Source: Azorinus chamasolen
Lineage: Eukaryota; Mollusca; Bivalvia; Cardiida; Solecurtidae
Direction: 5' to 3'
DNA length: 64,000 nucleotides
Assembly: GCA_963576725.1 (NCBI GenBank)
Contig: OY755242.1
Span: 61,942,324-62,006,323, forward strand
In this document: positions 31,600 through 43,384 of the stretch, piece after piece
Numbering within the stretch: the first letter of the stretch is position 1
How the letters are laid out: every line of letters starts with the position of its first letter
Notes under the pieces: generated by a model
Databases searched by the model: none
What the model saw: only the letters and a program-made list of their open reading frames with translations
Told to the model about the DNA's origin: nothing
Position numbers and translations under genes: made by a program

Positions 31600-31990
31600 T
31601 TAATACGGGATCTGGATCTACTCTCTTTGCCGATGCGTATAAATGCGTTTATTAACTTTATAGCTTGCACACACACCAGCGACACATTCGTGACTATCCA
31701 AAAGTTTTGCAAAGGATGCGTGTATAATTGTATTGCTAGATCTACCTGCAAAGCATGCATACAACACTATATCGCTAACTAACCCTTATCCTTCTACCCG
31801 TGACCTGACTCATTTGCAAACAGATTGGATCCAGATGAGACACCAACTAACTCGGCGTCTCATCAGGATCCACACAGTTTGACATTCTGTCATTAGTTTC
31901 TCATAAGCTTAATGACATCGGGCGTAGTAGTTGTACTAGATCCATAGCAGATACTTTTTTTCATAGCGGGCTAATGTTTAAACGTGTCCC
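31600..31990. promoter_or_regulatory. Palindromic gene-upstream block (copy 4)
   Basis: Matches 8480-8840. Stem GAGACACCAAC / CTCGGCGTCTC region centred near 31847, 425 bp before the ATG, with GGATCC on both sides. Confidence 0.5.
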
Positions 31991-32206
31991 CTTATCTGTA
32001 AACCGGTATATACACATGTGTCGATAAAGGTAGATCATAGAGCTTTCAGTAGGACACGTTTGGCGGTTGCACATTTGGAATTGAATGATTAATTCAAGGT
32101 AGTGCATATTTAAAGAAACTTGTATTTAGCAACTATCATATGAATGGCCATAGACCATATATTTAAACTGTAACAGTGCAAGTCGGACTATAATTTTGAA
32201 GTATAG

Positions 32207-32271
32207 GTCATGTGACAAAAAGGAGTGTTTAAATTGTTTTCTGTGTAGTGCATTTATAACACAAGTGTAAA
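32207..32271 (+). promoter_or_regulatory. Class B proximal promoter, copy 4
   Basis: GTCATGTGAC at 32207-32216, AAAAAGGAGTG, then GTGTAGTGCATTTATAAC with the TATA-like part at 32251-32260. Confidence 0.5.
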
Positions 32272-33975
32272 ATGGCTGACGGAGGATGTACTGTAACGTC
32301 TGACGAGAACTATTTAGCCACAGGATCGGGACCTGATCTAGATACTTCCTGTCGGTCATGTTCATATGAGGGAACTTATAATGAAGGAGTGTGGTTCTGT
32401 TTTGATTGTGAGGAAATGCTGTGTGACGAATGCTACAAGTACCACAGGAAAGCCCCTTTGTCTCGTGGACATATTGTTAAAAGACACGACAGTCTTTCAA
32501 CTGATGAAATGCAGAACACAGTGAAAGACTCGTGTACAGAAATGTGCAAAAAACACGAAGGGAAACTCTTGGAATACTTTTGCTTTACTCACGAGTACAT
32601 CGCTTGTTCTGTTTGTATAACACTTGATCACAAAACTTGCGAGGACGTCGACTTTATTCCGAACATTGCGAAATCTGAGTCCACAATAGCAGAAGTGAAA
32701 TCTGTCGCAGATACACTTAAGAAGCTTGAATTGCAGTCTGAGAATATTGTCGGGTTGGCTGATAAAAACAGTAAATGCATCCAAAAATACTCCCATAAAG
32801 TAATGCTAGACGTTGAAGACATACGGACAAAAGTCATTAAATCGCTTAATGAATTCGAAGAGGATGTCAAAAAGGAACTTTCTAGATTTGTAGACGAGGA
32901 ATATGTGAAAGTGACCGAGGTCAAGGTATTGTGCAGTAAAATCAAAACAGATGCCGAGAAAATTTTAAGTAAACAAACAGCTTTGCAAAACTCCGCATTG
33001 CACTGCAGGCTATTCTGTGAAACAATGAGAAGTAAAGCTAAAATAAAAAGCATGAAATCAAGTCTACAAACAGCACTTCAGAAAAATTCCATTAAACGAA
33101 TTGAGTTGACTTTGTGCGAAGAAGGTGAACAACTCATTAGTAACATTAAGTCAATTGGAACACTCGTAAGGAAAGACTTGAGCACTTCTAAATTGGAACA
33201 TGGCAAAGATATTTCAGTCAAGACTTCATCAGATACAAATTTATGTCATATAACAGGTATTGCCATGCTAACAGGCGAATTGCTGGCTTTGGCAGACAAC
33301 TGGAACGCCAAGATCAAAGTCCTCGATATTTCTAGTGGTGAGATAACTACCGAGCTCAAACTTACGTCAGCACCGTGGGATATTACAACCTTTCCAGACA
33401 CAACCATAGCTACCACCCTTCCAAATGAGGCAAAGGTTCTTTTTATAAACGCCAGCAAAACCGATGTGCATGTAAACAAACATATAAAAGTCAGTGGGAA
33501 CTGTCACGGAATTTCTTACATCGATAACTCATTTGCCATTACATTTAAGAAAACAGGAAACGTGGATATCGTTGATCTTCAGGGTGTCGTGATTAGAAGG
33601 GTTGAAACTACTTTTAAAAGTCTTCTTTATGCTTCTTCAACGGCAGAAAAGTCCATAATCGTATCAAATAGCGGAGACGATGGTGTTCATAGCTTGTCTA
33701 TCTTAAACGCGGAGGGAAACGTACTTGCTACATATAACAGTGATGAACTACGGGGTCCTTGTGCAGTAGTCGAACGAGACGGCTTTATGATAACGTGTGG
33801 ATGGCGATCTAACAATATACTCGTGATAAATGCAAAGACTAAAACGTTCTCGGAAATCTTAGGGCAGAAAAGCGGACTTTCTCATCCCTATTCTCTTTGC
33901 CACGACATACAGAACAGACTTCTGTATGTAGGGATGCGCGGTGTTGGCCGCATCAAAGTGTTTGCTGTCTTGTAA
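32272..33975 (+). CDS. RING-less two-B-box, coiled-coil, NHL-like propeller protein, copy 4 (class B)
   Basis: An intact 567-residue frame. All B-box ligand positions of copy 2 are kept. Residue 103 is F instead of C, which shows that C104 (C-x2-H107), not C103, is the likely zinc ligand. The coil region (about 130-270) has several private changes (GLADKNSKC, KYSHKVML). The propeller keeps LADNWNAKIKVLD, SAPWDITT and ITCGWRSNN. The end is IKVFAVL, where other copies read VFDVL. Its closest relative by promoter and spacer is copy 2, but much of the C-terminal half is closer to copies 3 and 5 (NASKTDVHVNKHIKVSG), which suggests exchange between classes. Role as for copy 2, by inference. Confidence 0.9.
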   Translation: MADGGCTVTSDENYLATGSGPDLDTSCRSCSYEGTYNEGVWFCFDCEEMLCDECYKYHRKAPLSRGHIVKRHDSLSTDEMQNTVKDSCTEMCKKHEGKLLEYFCFTHEYIACSVCITLDHKTCEDVDFIPNIAKSESTIAEVKSVADTLKKLELQSENIVGLADKNSKCIQKYSHKVMLDVEDIRTKVIKSLNEFEEDVKKELSRFVDEEYVKVTEVKVLCSKIKTDAEKILSKQTALQNSALHCRLFCETMRSKAKIKSMKSSLQTALQKNSIKRIELTLCEEGEQLISNIKSIGTLVRKDLSTSKLEHGKDISVKTSSDTNLCHITGIAMLTGELLALADNWNAKIKVLDISSGEITTELKLTSAPWDITTFPDTTIATTLPNEAKVLFINASKTDVHVNKHIKVSGNCHGISYIDNSFAITFKKTGNVDIVDLQGVVIRRVETTFKSLLYASSTAEKSIIVSNSGDDGVHSLSILNAEGNVLATYNSDELRGPCAVVERDGFMITCGWRSNNILVINAKTKTFSEILGQKSGLSHPYSLCHDIQNRLLYVGMRGVGRIKVFAVL

Positions 33976-34319
33976 GACACGGGACATTATTGCTTAGTTT
34001 AACTCTCATGAGTGGGAGCGATTTAGCATCATTGAAGCTTAACAGGTGCATGCCGTTGTTTAGTGATTATTCAAGCTTTTAACCCATTTCTCATGAATAT
34101 TTATTAGCTAGATTTTCATAATGGTATATGAACATATGGTATATGACAGAAACTGTAGAAGTAGATCTACTTTGTTTGCAAAGGTGCTAAATGTCGTCTA
34201 TATGAAGGAAAGGGTTATCGGTTCTCCCAGTAGATCGGGGTGACCACGACAAATCTTATGGACGGTGCAAGACTTTCAGTCTAACTAATGTATACGAATT
34301 TTTGTACAGTAGTATTGTC
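33976..34319. repeat. 3' flank of copy 4
   Basis: Core-less TTAA element at about 34080-34215 and sequences shared with 10797-11190. Confidence 0.6.
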
Positions 34320-34323
34320 TTAA

Positions 34324-34563
34324 CCCTTTCCCTGTTGTATATTCATGTAAGAAATAATGACGTCATGAATATTGACAAGATTATTTATTATAATGGCATA
34401 TGAAAACAGGACATTTTGGCTCTTGCAGAAGCTGTAGAATCAGATCTATATTACACCATAAGCAAAGAGAGCAGACCCTGATCAGACGGCTCATGTAGGA
34501 GCGTCTGATATTGGTCTACTCTGTTTGCAGATGCGTGAAAATGTGCTTACATAAGAGAAAGGG
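34324..34563. mobile_element. TTAA palindromic MITE, absent after copy 2
   Basis: TTAA at 34320-34323 then CCCTTTCCCTGTTGTATATT. Core CAGACGGCTCATGTAGGAGCG. Right end GAGAAAGGGC, with the right TTAA lost. The equivalent site 11193-11196 is a lone TTAA. Confidence 0.78.
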
Positions 34564-35019
34564 CATGAATAAAAAGGGGTATGATTATGGGTCTTTAAGG
34601 CAGGTTGTAGCTTAATGCAGGTCAGAACTAATACAGTAAGCACCTAAAGGAGCTATCTGTATTACTTTTGTCCTGAATTAAGCAACCAACTGTTTTAACA
34701 CTCTTATGTTCAATAAATGAATAGATGTTGAAAAGAAAGTCGACAATGTAGGCTTTCTATCAATGGTATTATTTGTTATATCTCAAGTTATAATACATAT
34801 TGAAAACATCTATGCTAAATTCAATGTAAAATTAATCTCAATAAACTATAAATGCCTTAAACAGCTGTTATGTATTTTCCAGAGAAAAAAGTATTTAAGC
34901 CAATAGATAGTCCCGTTGCTTTTCAGCTTAATAAACATTTCTGTTTGTTGAAAAATAATTTGTTAATTGAACTGAATGAACAGGAAATGAAAAAGAAAAC
35001 AAAATGCATGCATTCAGCA
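34564..35019. repeat. Rest of copy 4 3' flank
   Basis: Pogo-like hairpin remnant 34595-34700 and spacer matching 11340-11640. A 65-codon frame here has no support. Confidence 0.5.
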
Positions 35020-36021
35020 TTAGTGATTGCCATACTTTTCCATCCAATCAACAAGCCGCATTTTTGAAATTTTTCAGACTCTAATCCTCATAAATTTTAT
35101 AAAATCAACTCTAACTTTCGAAGACAAACCTTCTAGTGCGCATGCGCAACAAAACTCCGCCCACTACTAAACAAATCGAACGAGTTGCTGTTATGACGCT
35201 ATCGACACGTGAACGAGTATACACAAGTACACGTGTTCACGTGGAGAGGATGACTATGTAATTGCAAACAACTGAGAGGCAGAATTATAGACCCAATAGA
35301 AAATGGACAAATATATCACGAAACAACCCACCTGTTGAAGCAGGATTATATTGAAAAAGGACTAATGTAAATAAGCAAATAAATCAGGAAATAAGAGCAA
35401 ACCTGTATTTGAAACCGTAATCCGTTCAACAAAACATAAACAATAAAACCTGTAATCTTTTGTAATTATTCTTATTTCAATATTCTGATAATAATATAAT
35501 GAATGTTTAATATTAATTAACTTTTTATATATTGGGTTTTGGAAGCAGTGAAGATTTAAATCTGTGTAAACCGAGTAGACCGTGATCAGACAGCATAGGA
35601 GTTGGCTGATTTCGGTCTTCTCGGCTTACAAATCTTCGTTAAATAAGTCTGCTAGCCCGGTGCTAGAGAGCAGGTTAAACGACAGATTGTTGTCAGCCAT
35701 TATTATTTTGCCTCCAGAAAATTGTGTCAAACTGTTTTACACATAGACGGGGAATATTTGATTACGTGACAAAGCCAAATATGGCAATGTTTACAAGAAA
35801 AAAGCGCGAAATCAGTTTCACTGTGTAGGATTTTCAAAACATAAACACGTGAGAATGTTAACAAAGACGGCGTTTGTTTGATTGGTGGGTTTTCTGAGTA
35901 TTTTGCATAAACGGATGTGGGTTTTAGATGTACCATAATCATGTGACTATATACAAGTTTGTCATTGCTCAGTGGGCGGGGCTTATAAACTTAGCCTGTT
36001 GAAAAGTAGGGCAATCACTAA
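35020..36021. mobile_element. Non-autonomous DNA transposon with about 21-bp TIRs
   Basis: TTAGTGATTGCCATACTTTT at the left and AAAAGTAGGGCAATCACTAA at the right differ at one position. It is absent from unit I (11640-11650). It contains a diverged AAGATTT...AAATCTT palindrome (35551-35636). No transposase frame. Confidence 0.75.
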
Positions 36022-36024
36022 ATC

Positions 36025-36136
36025 GGTTAGAGCTTATAAACTGCAGTCTTCGAAAATAAGACGGCCTAAAACGCTTCGCTTCGCTCGCGTTATCGGCCGT
36101 CTTATTTTCGAAGACTGCAGTTTATAAGCTCTAACC
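36025..36136. repeat. Perfect 42-bp inverted repeat
   Basis: Arm 36025-36066 (starts GGTTAGAGCTTATAAACTGC) is perfectly complementary to 36095-36136, around a 28-base loop rich in CGCTTCGCTTCGCTCGCG. It directly follows the TIR element. Confidence 0.9.
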
Positions 36137-36299
36137 TATACATAAGGTCTGTAGAAGATCTTCAAGAAACAGAGTATTGCCATAACCCTGGTTGTCGCCG
36201 TCGTGGCTTTTAACGTCGTAAGCGTTGTCGTAGTTTGATATTTTGTGACATATTGCAGAGCCCCAGATAAGATCTGTTAATTAAAACATTTCTAGAATA

Positions 36300-36505
36300 C
36301 AGTAAAATCCATCTTAGCCAACCACTTTATGAACAAGGTTAAATGTTTTGAAAAGCATTCAGTTGCTAAATGCAGGATGAAAGTAATGCAGAAAGCAGCA
36401 GCTTTCTGCATAACTTTTTTTTCCAGATTTAAGCTACCACGTATCTTTAAGACCCACACATATACATGCCTTTGATGGTGGCTTTAGAGAGATTTTATTG
36501 TAGTT
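36300..36505. mobile_element. Pogo-like hairpin MITE, diverged
   Basis: ACAGTAAAATCCATCTTAGCC...GGCTTTAGAGAGATTTTATTG; counterpart of 11808-11978. Confidence 0.6.
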
Positions 36506-36549
36506 CATTTCTTTGTTTTCCCAACCAAATCCTATGTTCTAACTATTCT

Positions 36550-36716
36550 GAACATTGATTTCTTGTGCGTACATGTATATATATATCTATGTTTTACTGT
36601 TTTGTATTTTGTATGAAATGCTTTTGTTTGAGGGCATCAAGGTAGATTAGTCATTATGACTAATTGAGCTACCCTCGTTAAATAAAGTCTTTCATTCATT
36701 AGTCTTTCATTCATTC
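36550..36716 (+). mobile_element. Short retroposon 3' end with (TTCA)n tail
   Basis: ATTAGTCATTATGACTAAT hairpin, GAGCTACCCTCGTTAAATAA, then TCTTTCATTCATT repeats. Flanked by ATTCT at 36545-36549 and 36717-36721; unit I (near 12020-12030) has a single ATTCT. Looks like a 5'-truncated LINE or SINE tail. Confidence 0.75.
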
Positions 36717-36721
36717 ATTCT

Positions 36722-37374
36722 TTAGAAGCATCTCTTCGAGACAAATCTAGCAAGTGCTCACAACATAGGGTTTAGTGGAGAAACTAATATTTAAGAAGCG
36801 ATATTTGTATTTGAATACGCACCTTTATCTGTTGCTCTGATACAGCGCTCCTTAACAAGCTTTACACAGTTGTTGGCCACCACAATGGCTACTGTCTAGC
36901 AAAGACTTATGCACATTTGTGAACACGGACGAGCGTTGGCATCCGCATGCTGTGCTTTTGTTTTAGTAACTGTTTGACACAGGTACATTGTCAGGTCCGA
37001 AGAATGAGTCTTATCAGGAACCTCATTATCTTTTTAGCGGCTGATTAATACTTTGTAAGCTGCTGCTGCAAAATTTGTAGACAATGATTAGCCTATACGT
37101 TGCACTTACCTATTGACGAGACTTATCTAGGTCTACAGTGTTAGCAAAGTTTGAATGTCATAATTCCCTGACTGTACGGCTTGGTTTATTTCCACTCTTT
37201 CGCCACCTTAAGTAGGTAATTCCGTAATAACCTATACAAACCGTCTAGATCCAGAGGAGATACCTGAGAGTTCGGCTTCTTACCAGGATCAAAACTGTTT
37301 CTGTAAATAGATTGAGGAAAACTTGGCCACGAATTAAATCCAGAGAAATGCAAACACCATAACTCACGCACGCC
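36722..37374. other. Duplicated spacer, no gene
   Basis: Matches 12030-12965. The front part has the CATAGGGTTTAGTGGAGAAA hairpin end. Confidence 0.5.
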
Positions 37375-37378
37375 TTAA

Positions 37379-37620
37379 ACCTTTCCCTTATGTAAGCACA
37401 TTTTGACGCATCTGCAAACATAGTAGACCCAGATCAGACGGCTCCTATAGGAGCCGTCTGATCAGGGTCTGCTCTGTTTGCTTATGGTGTAATATAGATC
37501 TGATTCTACAGCTTCTTCCTGAGCCAAAAATGACATATGTTCATACGCCATTATAAAAATTAATCTTGTTGATATTTATGACGTCATTATTTCCTATATG
37601 AATATTCATCAGGGAAAGGG
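37379..37620. mobile_element. TTAA-bounded palindromic MITE
   Basis: TTAA at 37375-37378 and 37621-37624. Arms CAGATCAGACGGCTCC / GGAGCCGTCTGATC meet at TATA. Unrearranged counterpart of 12974-13280. Confidence 0.85.
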
Positions 37621-37627
37621 TTAACTA

Positions 37628-37840
37628 AACCCTTTACTCCATAAATACACCTTGTACGCCTTTGCGAACAGAGTGGACCCAGATCAGACGGCTCCTATAG
37701 TAACCGTCTGATCAAGTTCTGTCCTGTTTGCTTATAGTCTTATATAGGTATTTCTACAGTTTCTGCTTTGGCAAAAAACATCTAATTAATACTGATGGCA
37801 TTAGTGTTTTTTTGCATGAATATTCATGGAGTAAAGTGTT
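37628..37840. mobile_element. TTAA-bounded palindromic MITE
   Basis: CCCTTTACTCCATAAATAC...CATGGAGTAAAGTGTTAA; counterpart of 13289-13494. A right-truncated third member follows to about 38030. Confidence 0.75.
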
Positions 37841-38519
37841 AACCTTTTGCTCAACGCATATTCATGTAAGAAATAATGACATCCTGAATATTAATTAGAC
37901 GCATTTTACAGTGGCATATAAACGCAAAGTTTTGACCATTGCAGACACCGTAGAATCAGAGCTATAATATTTCATAAGCAAATCATCAGAGCAAATCATC
38001 TGTCTACTCTGATTGCAAAGGCGTTGAAAGGATGACCCACGCTACGAACGAATGCAGTAAGTTTAGAGTATATTTGCGAACAGTTAGGTACCAGATGAGC
38101 GACCAAGTAACTCGAGTATTCATCAGGATTCGAACTGTTTGATTCCTTTATTACCTCTTAGAAATGGAATTTAAAAATATTAACCAAACTTGGAATACGA
38201 AGAAAATTGTATTACTCAGCGTGTTAAATTTAAATCTGAAATCTTTTCAACCGGATTTTCAACAGCTTATTTTCATGATTATTGTTATTTCAAAAAACGT
38301 AAACTTTCGCGGCCCTCATGATCTAGCAAACAGTTAACATCATACCAGGTTCAACCATAGGGACTTGGTAAACAGGTAACATGCACGTATGTACACACGC
38401 ATGCACGCAAACATACCAGGGGGCTCCCTATGGACATGACAACTAGTAATTACACATACAAGGAGACAATCTAGGAACTTGGTAAACAGTTAACATATAT
38501 CACTTGAAGGATTAACTAT

Positions 38520-38890
38520 TTGCAAACTAGCGGCAAATTCATGACCAACTATCCAAACCTTTTGCAAAGGATGCATATATGATTAAATCGCCAGTGCATG
38601 CACTGCATACCATCAGAACACTTTTATCAGCTTACCTACCCATTTGCCGCTACCCGCGACCTCATTTGCATTTTCAAACAGCTAGGGTCCAGACGAGATG
38701 TTGAGTAACTCGGCGCCTCACCAGGATCCAATCTGTTTGACACCCGATCAAAAGTTTCTCACAAGCTTAACTGAACCAGATCCAGATTTGAGCAGATATT
38801 TTTCACAGCGGAGTTTAACTTTAGCGTAAGAGTTCGTATAAACCAGTATATACATTTGTCTTTATCAGTAGATCATAGTCATAGTGCACT
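38520..38890. promoter_or_regulatory. Orphan gene-upstream block
   Basis: CAAACTAGCGGCAAATTC, GCCGCTACCCGCGACC and stem GAGATGTTGAG / CTCGGCGCCTC appear in the same order as before the family genes, but no B-box sequence follows. 38880-39090 matches 52310-52470 before copy 6. Confidence 0.6.
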
Positions 38891-38899
38891 GTTTCACTA

Positions 38900-39990
38900 G
38901 AAGCTACTGCATGGTGCAAATAATGGAAATTCTAAGTATATGCAGCAATTCCCAAGGGATGATTGATCTGAGTCTTTCTACACTGATAGCAATGACTAAG
39001 TATCATTTATCCCACACGATGCTTGTTCGAAATATTCAAACCGAAGGCTGGACAGTTTAGCATGGTACGGGCGAATCCTTTATCATTTGTGCAGGTGAAT
39101 TTTGCCCGGGACTTGATGCTTAATATTGCGTTGAAATGTTTGTACATGTATCTATGTAGTCCCTCTGTCTGTACAGGTATGTCTAGTATTCTGCATGACA
39201 CGGGTATGTGTCAAAAGGTGGAATATAGTATTTGTTGATTGCCGCGCAACTAATAAAGCCAACTGACAGTACATACCCAAATAGATCTATCATTACAAAC
39301 AATGTAACTAGCTTAATTATTTACAAGCTATACATATGCATCCGTCAACATTGCTGGAAGTTTACTAAAAAAAAAAAGGTATATTAATATTGCATTTTAA
39401 TCATAATTCCCAAAACTAAGTGCCCCTAACTCCATGACAGTATGGATACAGATCGTTTTGAGTAGATCAATGTCTTACTCTTATCAGGATTCATACTGTA
39501 TGACGTTTGTCAACAACTAAGCTAGTCACAAATTCATTAATTCAGACAGTACGTTTTGGTTCACTAGCTAATAACACACTGTTTGGTGCAATCTTCTGTG
39601 CTATGAGCTATGAACAGCTTCTTCACACTAATCAAAATATTTTTTATAAACAAACAAATAAATAGACAGATAAAAATGTCTTCTTAGCATGAGCAGCATG
39701 CTTTTTACACTGTATACAGCCCTGTTGTTGTATAAAAGAATAGCTTTGCTTTTAGTTACTGTATGTGCTGTCTTATATTAGCATATATCATATGAGCCAA
39801 ATGATTACTATAAAAGCTGCATTGAATTCAGAGACAGCTTGGGTCCTGATTACATACTGGATCACCTAGCATCTGATCAGGATCCATGCTGTCTCAATAT
39901 GCCCTATTGTCATATGATAATATAAATACATGTACTTGCTTAGACTGTGATTATAATAATCTTAAATTATGGAATTCGACTGTATAATTC
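38900..39990. other. Spacer, no gene seen
   Basis: 39280-39990 is the unit II copy of 14870-15630. A 71-codon frame at 39023 has no family match. Confidence 0.5.
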
Positions 39991-39999
39991 CATGTTTAA

Positions 40000-40219
40000 C
40001 CCATTCCCTTATATTGACGACTTTTGACGACTCTGTAAAAGTCACTTTATGAAACCATTGTGATAAATAGAGCATTTGCTCCTATAGGAGCAATGCTCTA
40101 TTTATCACAATGGTTTCAAACTACAAAAGTCCAAAATTTTCCTTTTCTCTAGTTAATGCTCCTTTTCGGTAGATTTATTCAAAGAGGTTGTATCTAAAAA
40201 TAGCCTATGAGGTAACTGG
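40000..40219. mobile_element. TTAA hairpin MITE (220 bp), absent from unit I
   Basis: TTAA at 39996-39999 and 40220-40223. CCCATTCCCTTATATTG left end, GAGGTAACTGG right end; GAAACCATTGTGATAAATAG stem. Empty counterpart: 15634-15637. Confidence 0.92.
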
Positions 40220-40223
40220 TTAA

Positions 40224-41757
40224 ATAATTTCTCTAATACATGTGATTAAGGGGGGGGGGGCAAATCTGTGTAGACACATTTTTTACTATGTCAGCATTGT
40301 CTCCCCTTTATCTATTAAAATGTGATCTCTTAACATACAGGCAATTAATAGTTTTAAAGACAATATTGTCTTAGATCTTCTTTTTATAGGAAACTTTTTT
40401 AGAATCATAAATGGTGAGAACTAATGGCATCATAAACAGAGCAGATCAAGGTCTAACGATTCCTGCAAGAATCATCTGATCAGAGTCTGATCTTGTTGTT
40501 GTTACAATTATATAGATATATATGTACTATTGCCAGTTACCAGTTATGGTGTTACATTATATTTATATGGAAACTTTAGTTGATAATGTTAGATACATGA
40601 ATACTCATCGCGTAAAGGGGTTTAACGGTCAGGAGAATCGTTAAAGTGTTTGGTACCGTTGCTTGTAAAGCATCGTATATAAATGCTCTTTCATAATTTT
40701 CATAATAGTTTGTATATACCAATGTTTGTGTACATGTATATATGTTTTGCTCTTCTTATATGGAGGATACCGAATAAACTACTACTACTACTGTAAACCC
40801 GACTGAAAATAAAGCTTCTTGTATCTTGTATCTAGAGTTCAGAAGCAGATAAAACGCCGAGCCGCTGGTTTGGATTCAAACTGGTTGACATTGTGAACAA
40901 AGAAATGGAAGAAAATCTGGATCGGAATCGATCGAAATTGAAGACTTTTCTATCGACGGGCATTGCAAGGGGTTAAAAGGTAATGGTTTGATTAGTCCAT
41001 GTTTTGTCAACCTGGCTTTTGGTTCCAATTGGGGTTTGGTTTCAAAAGCAACCACCTGCTTTTTAAGACTCCTGTGTTCAATGATTGAATGGCCATTTCT
41101 AAAGGAGAGGTTCTACTGTAGTTCATTGGGTCCATAACCCTTTCCTCCATATGCTATTTTTAGACCCAACCTCTTTGAATAAATCTACCAAAAAGGAGCA
41201 TTAACTATTACAAAGGCGTAGAAAGGCGTATTTATGGAGGAAAGGGCTATATAGTCACCTACCTTTACTGTCGATGTGGAATAGGCAAGGAGCAGTTTTA
41301 TGAAGGTCGTCAGGAGCGTAGCTGACTCTATACGTCTCGTACGTACGCACCGTGGCTATAGGAGTCCGAGGGCATGCACCTCCGGGAAAATAAAAAAATT
41401 GTGTAGTTTTGAAACCATTGTGATAAATAGAGCATTTGCTACTATAGGAGCAAACGTCAAAACGCGTTTGTATGAGGGAATGGGTTAAAGCTTACATGAC
41501 AAGACAGAATGTTGATCAACGTCTACCCCATTATAGCCTTAGAGTTGGCCATAATAATGTGTTCATCTCGTAGATTGAGGTTACGCACGTGCGTAAGTGC
41601 GTATCGCTAGCTACACCCCTGGTCATTTATGTGTGAGCGCGCACTTAATTCATGCTTCTAGTGTTGATGTTGTCTTTGGTGTGTTATTTCCTGTCTAACT
41701 TCTGTTCTGTTTATGTACTTGTGCAAAAACTCAAATCATTGAGGGCTCAAATCAATT
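40224..41757. other. Duplicated spacer
   Basis: Unit II version of 15638-16865 with G run and (CTA)n retroposon tail (40770-40800). 41125-41250 and 41405-41490 hold a GAAACCATTG-type element split and partly scrambled relative to 16520-16620. No gene. Confidence 0.5.
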
Positions 41758-42677
41758 TTTAGCTTGACTATTGGAAGAAAAGTGGAGCTATCCTACTCGC
41801 CCCGGCATCGGCGTCCGCGTCAAACCTTGGTTAAGGTTTTTGTTAAAGGGGATATCCCTGCATTTGACGCGTTTCATAAATTTAAAATGTACAAAACTCA
41901 TTTGTTTATATGCTGAAAAGTAGTATAATTATAATAAAACCTCCACCCAATTATCGTTTATAATGACAAAACATCCATGTGTTTGATATCGCCGATCCCG
42001 GTTTTACTCCCCGATGTTTCAGTTTTATTCGGGTTGGGTTTTAGTTTCGTAACAGTTCGCCCTATTCGCGATTATCCGACCACTTCCGAGAAAACTATTA
42101 CGTAAACAATGGAGAGATCGGGTGATCGGCAAAACGCTGAAGAATTTAACGGAAAGGCCGAGAGTATTGTGTTGTAGAACAAAACTTATCAGTATTGATG
42201 AAATCGGTTTTATTTGTATCACAGGAGCATTTTTTCGATATAAGTTCAAATTGGGAACCTTCATAATAATGATAACGCATAACAAATACCAAGTTTTATG
42301 ATATTATTGAAAATATGCGTTCATTGTAGGGACATCCTCTTTATGGTCCACTTTTGGCCTTTAACCTTTGGAATAAAGCTATGAAACTTGGAACACTTGT
42401 TCACCATCACAAACTGCATCTGTAGACAAGAGTACATAACTCTGTCAAGCATTTTGACAGAATAATGGCCCTTTTTAACTTGGAATTTTCGGTTAAAGTT
42501 TTTTTAAAAGTCCACTAATTTACATGACCCTTTGAGATAAAGATTTTGAAATTGGAACAGTTATTCATCTGTAGGCAAGAGGACATAACTCTGTCGAGCA
42601 GTTTGACGGAATCATGGCCCTTTTTTAACTTAGAATGTTTGGTTTTTGTTAAAGTCCACTTATTTATATAACCCTTA
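41758..42677. mobile_element. Tandem-repeat element, unit II copy
   Basis: Counterpart of 16869-17690, with about 100 extra bases after the hairpin start (GGCGTCCGCGTCAAACC...GACGCG). Confidence 0.5.
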
Positions 42678-43100
42678 AAGGGTGGAGGGGTTGTCTAGTG
42701 GTAACGCGCTTGACTACCAATCCGGCGGTCCGGGGTTTAAATCCCGGTCCGCTCGGAAATTTTCAGAGATGCTTTTCTGTGTCTCCCACCCACACGGAGT
42801 CTGAGAAAAACTGTCTGTGAAGCTTGAAGTGCCTGAAAAGTTGTCATTAGCCCACATTGACTGTCACAGTGAGTCCGAAAGAGCATAGCCCGATTGGAAA
42901 AGAGCTGTGTATGTGCGATACGTGCTTCGTAGATACCACCAGCATATGAAGAGGCAGTCTATCCGAACATGAGTGTGAAAGCACTCAGGGATCCATGACT
43001 AGGAGGGACAACTCGGAGAGAAATCCATGGAGACGAAATCACGATTAACCCTATACGGCACTGAGTACGAGGAGGCAAAGACGCCCCAAATACTATTATA
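42678..43100 (+). mobile_element. tRNA-derived SINE (unit II copy)
   Basis: Same A box (GTCTAGTGGTAACGCG) and B box (GGTTTAAATCC) as 17690-18150, with scattered substitutions. Confidence 0.75.
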
Positions 43101-43384
43101 GATATTATACTAACACTTTGATTACTTGCTTCTAGTATCATTGGGCACTATCAAGCATTTACACAAACAACTCTCAGAATAGTCTTGTTCATAATGTTTT
43201 CCCATAAAATGTTAATTTAGCAGTGACACGATTTTGCAATGACAGGTTCACTGGAGTCACGTCTTTAGCGTTTTCGTGGAGCTTGAGTCGGTTGAGAATG
43301 GACAAGTTACGAAATCTGACGCTGGGTCTATTTACAGCAGTTACCAGGTGTGTTTATTTAGATTTGATTCCATAGAGAAGCATC

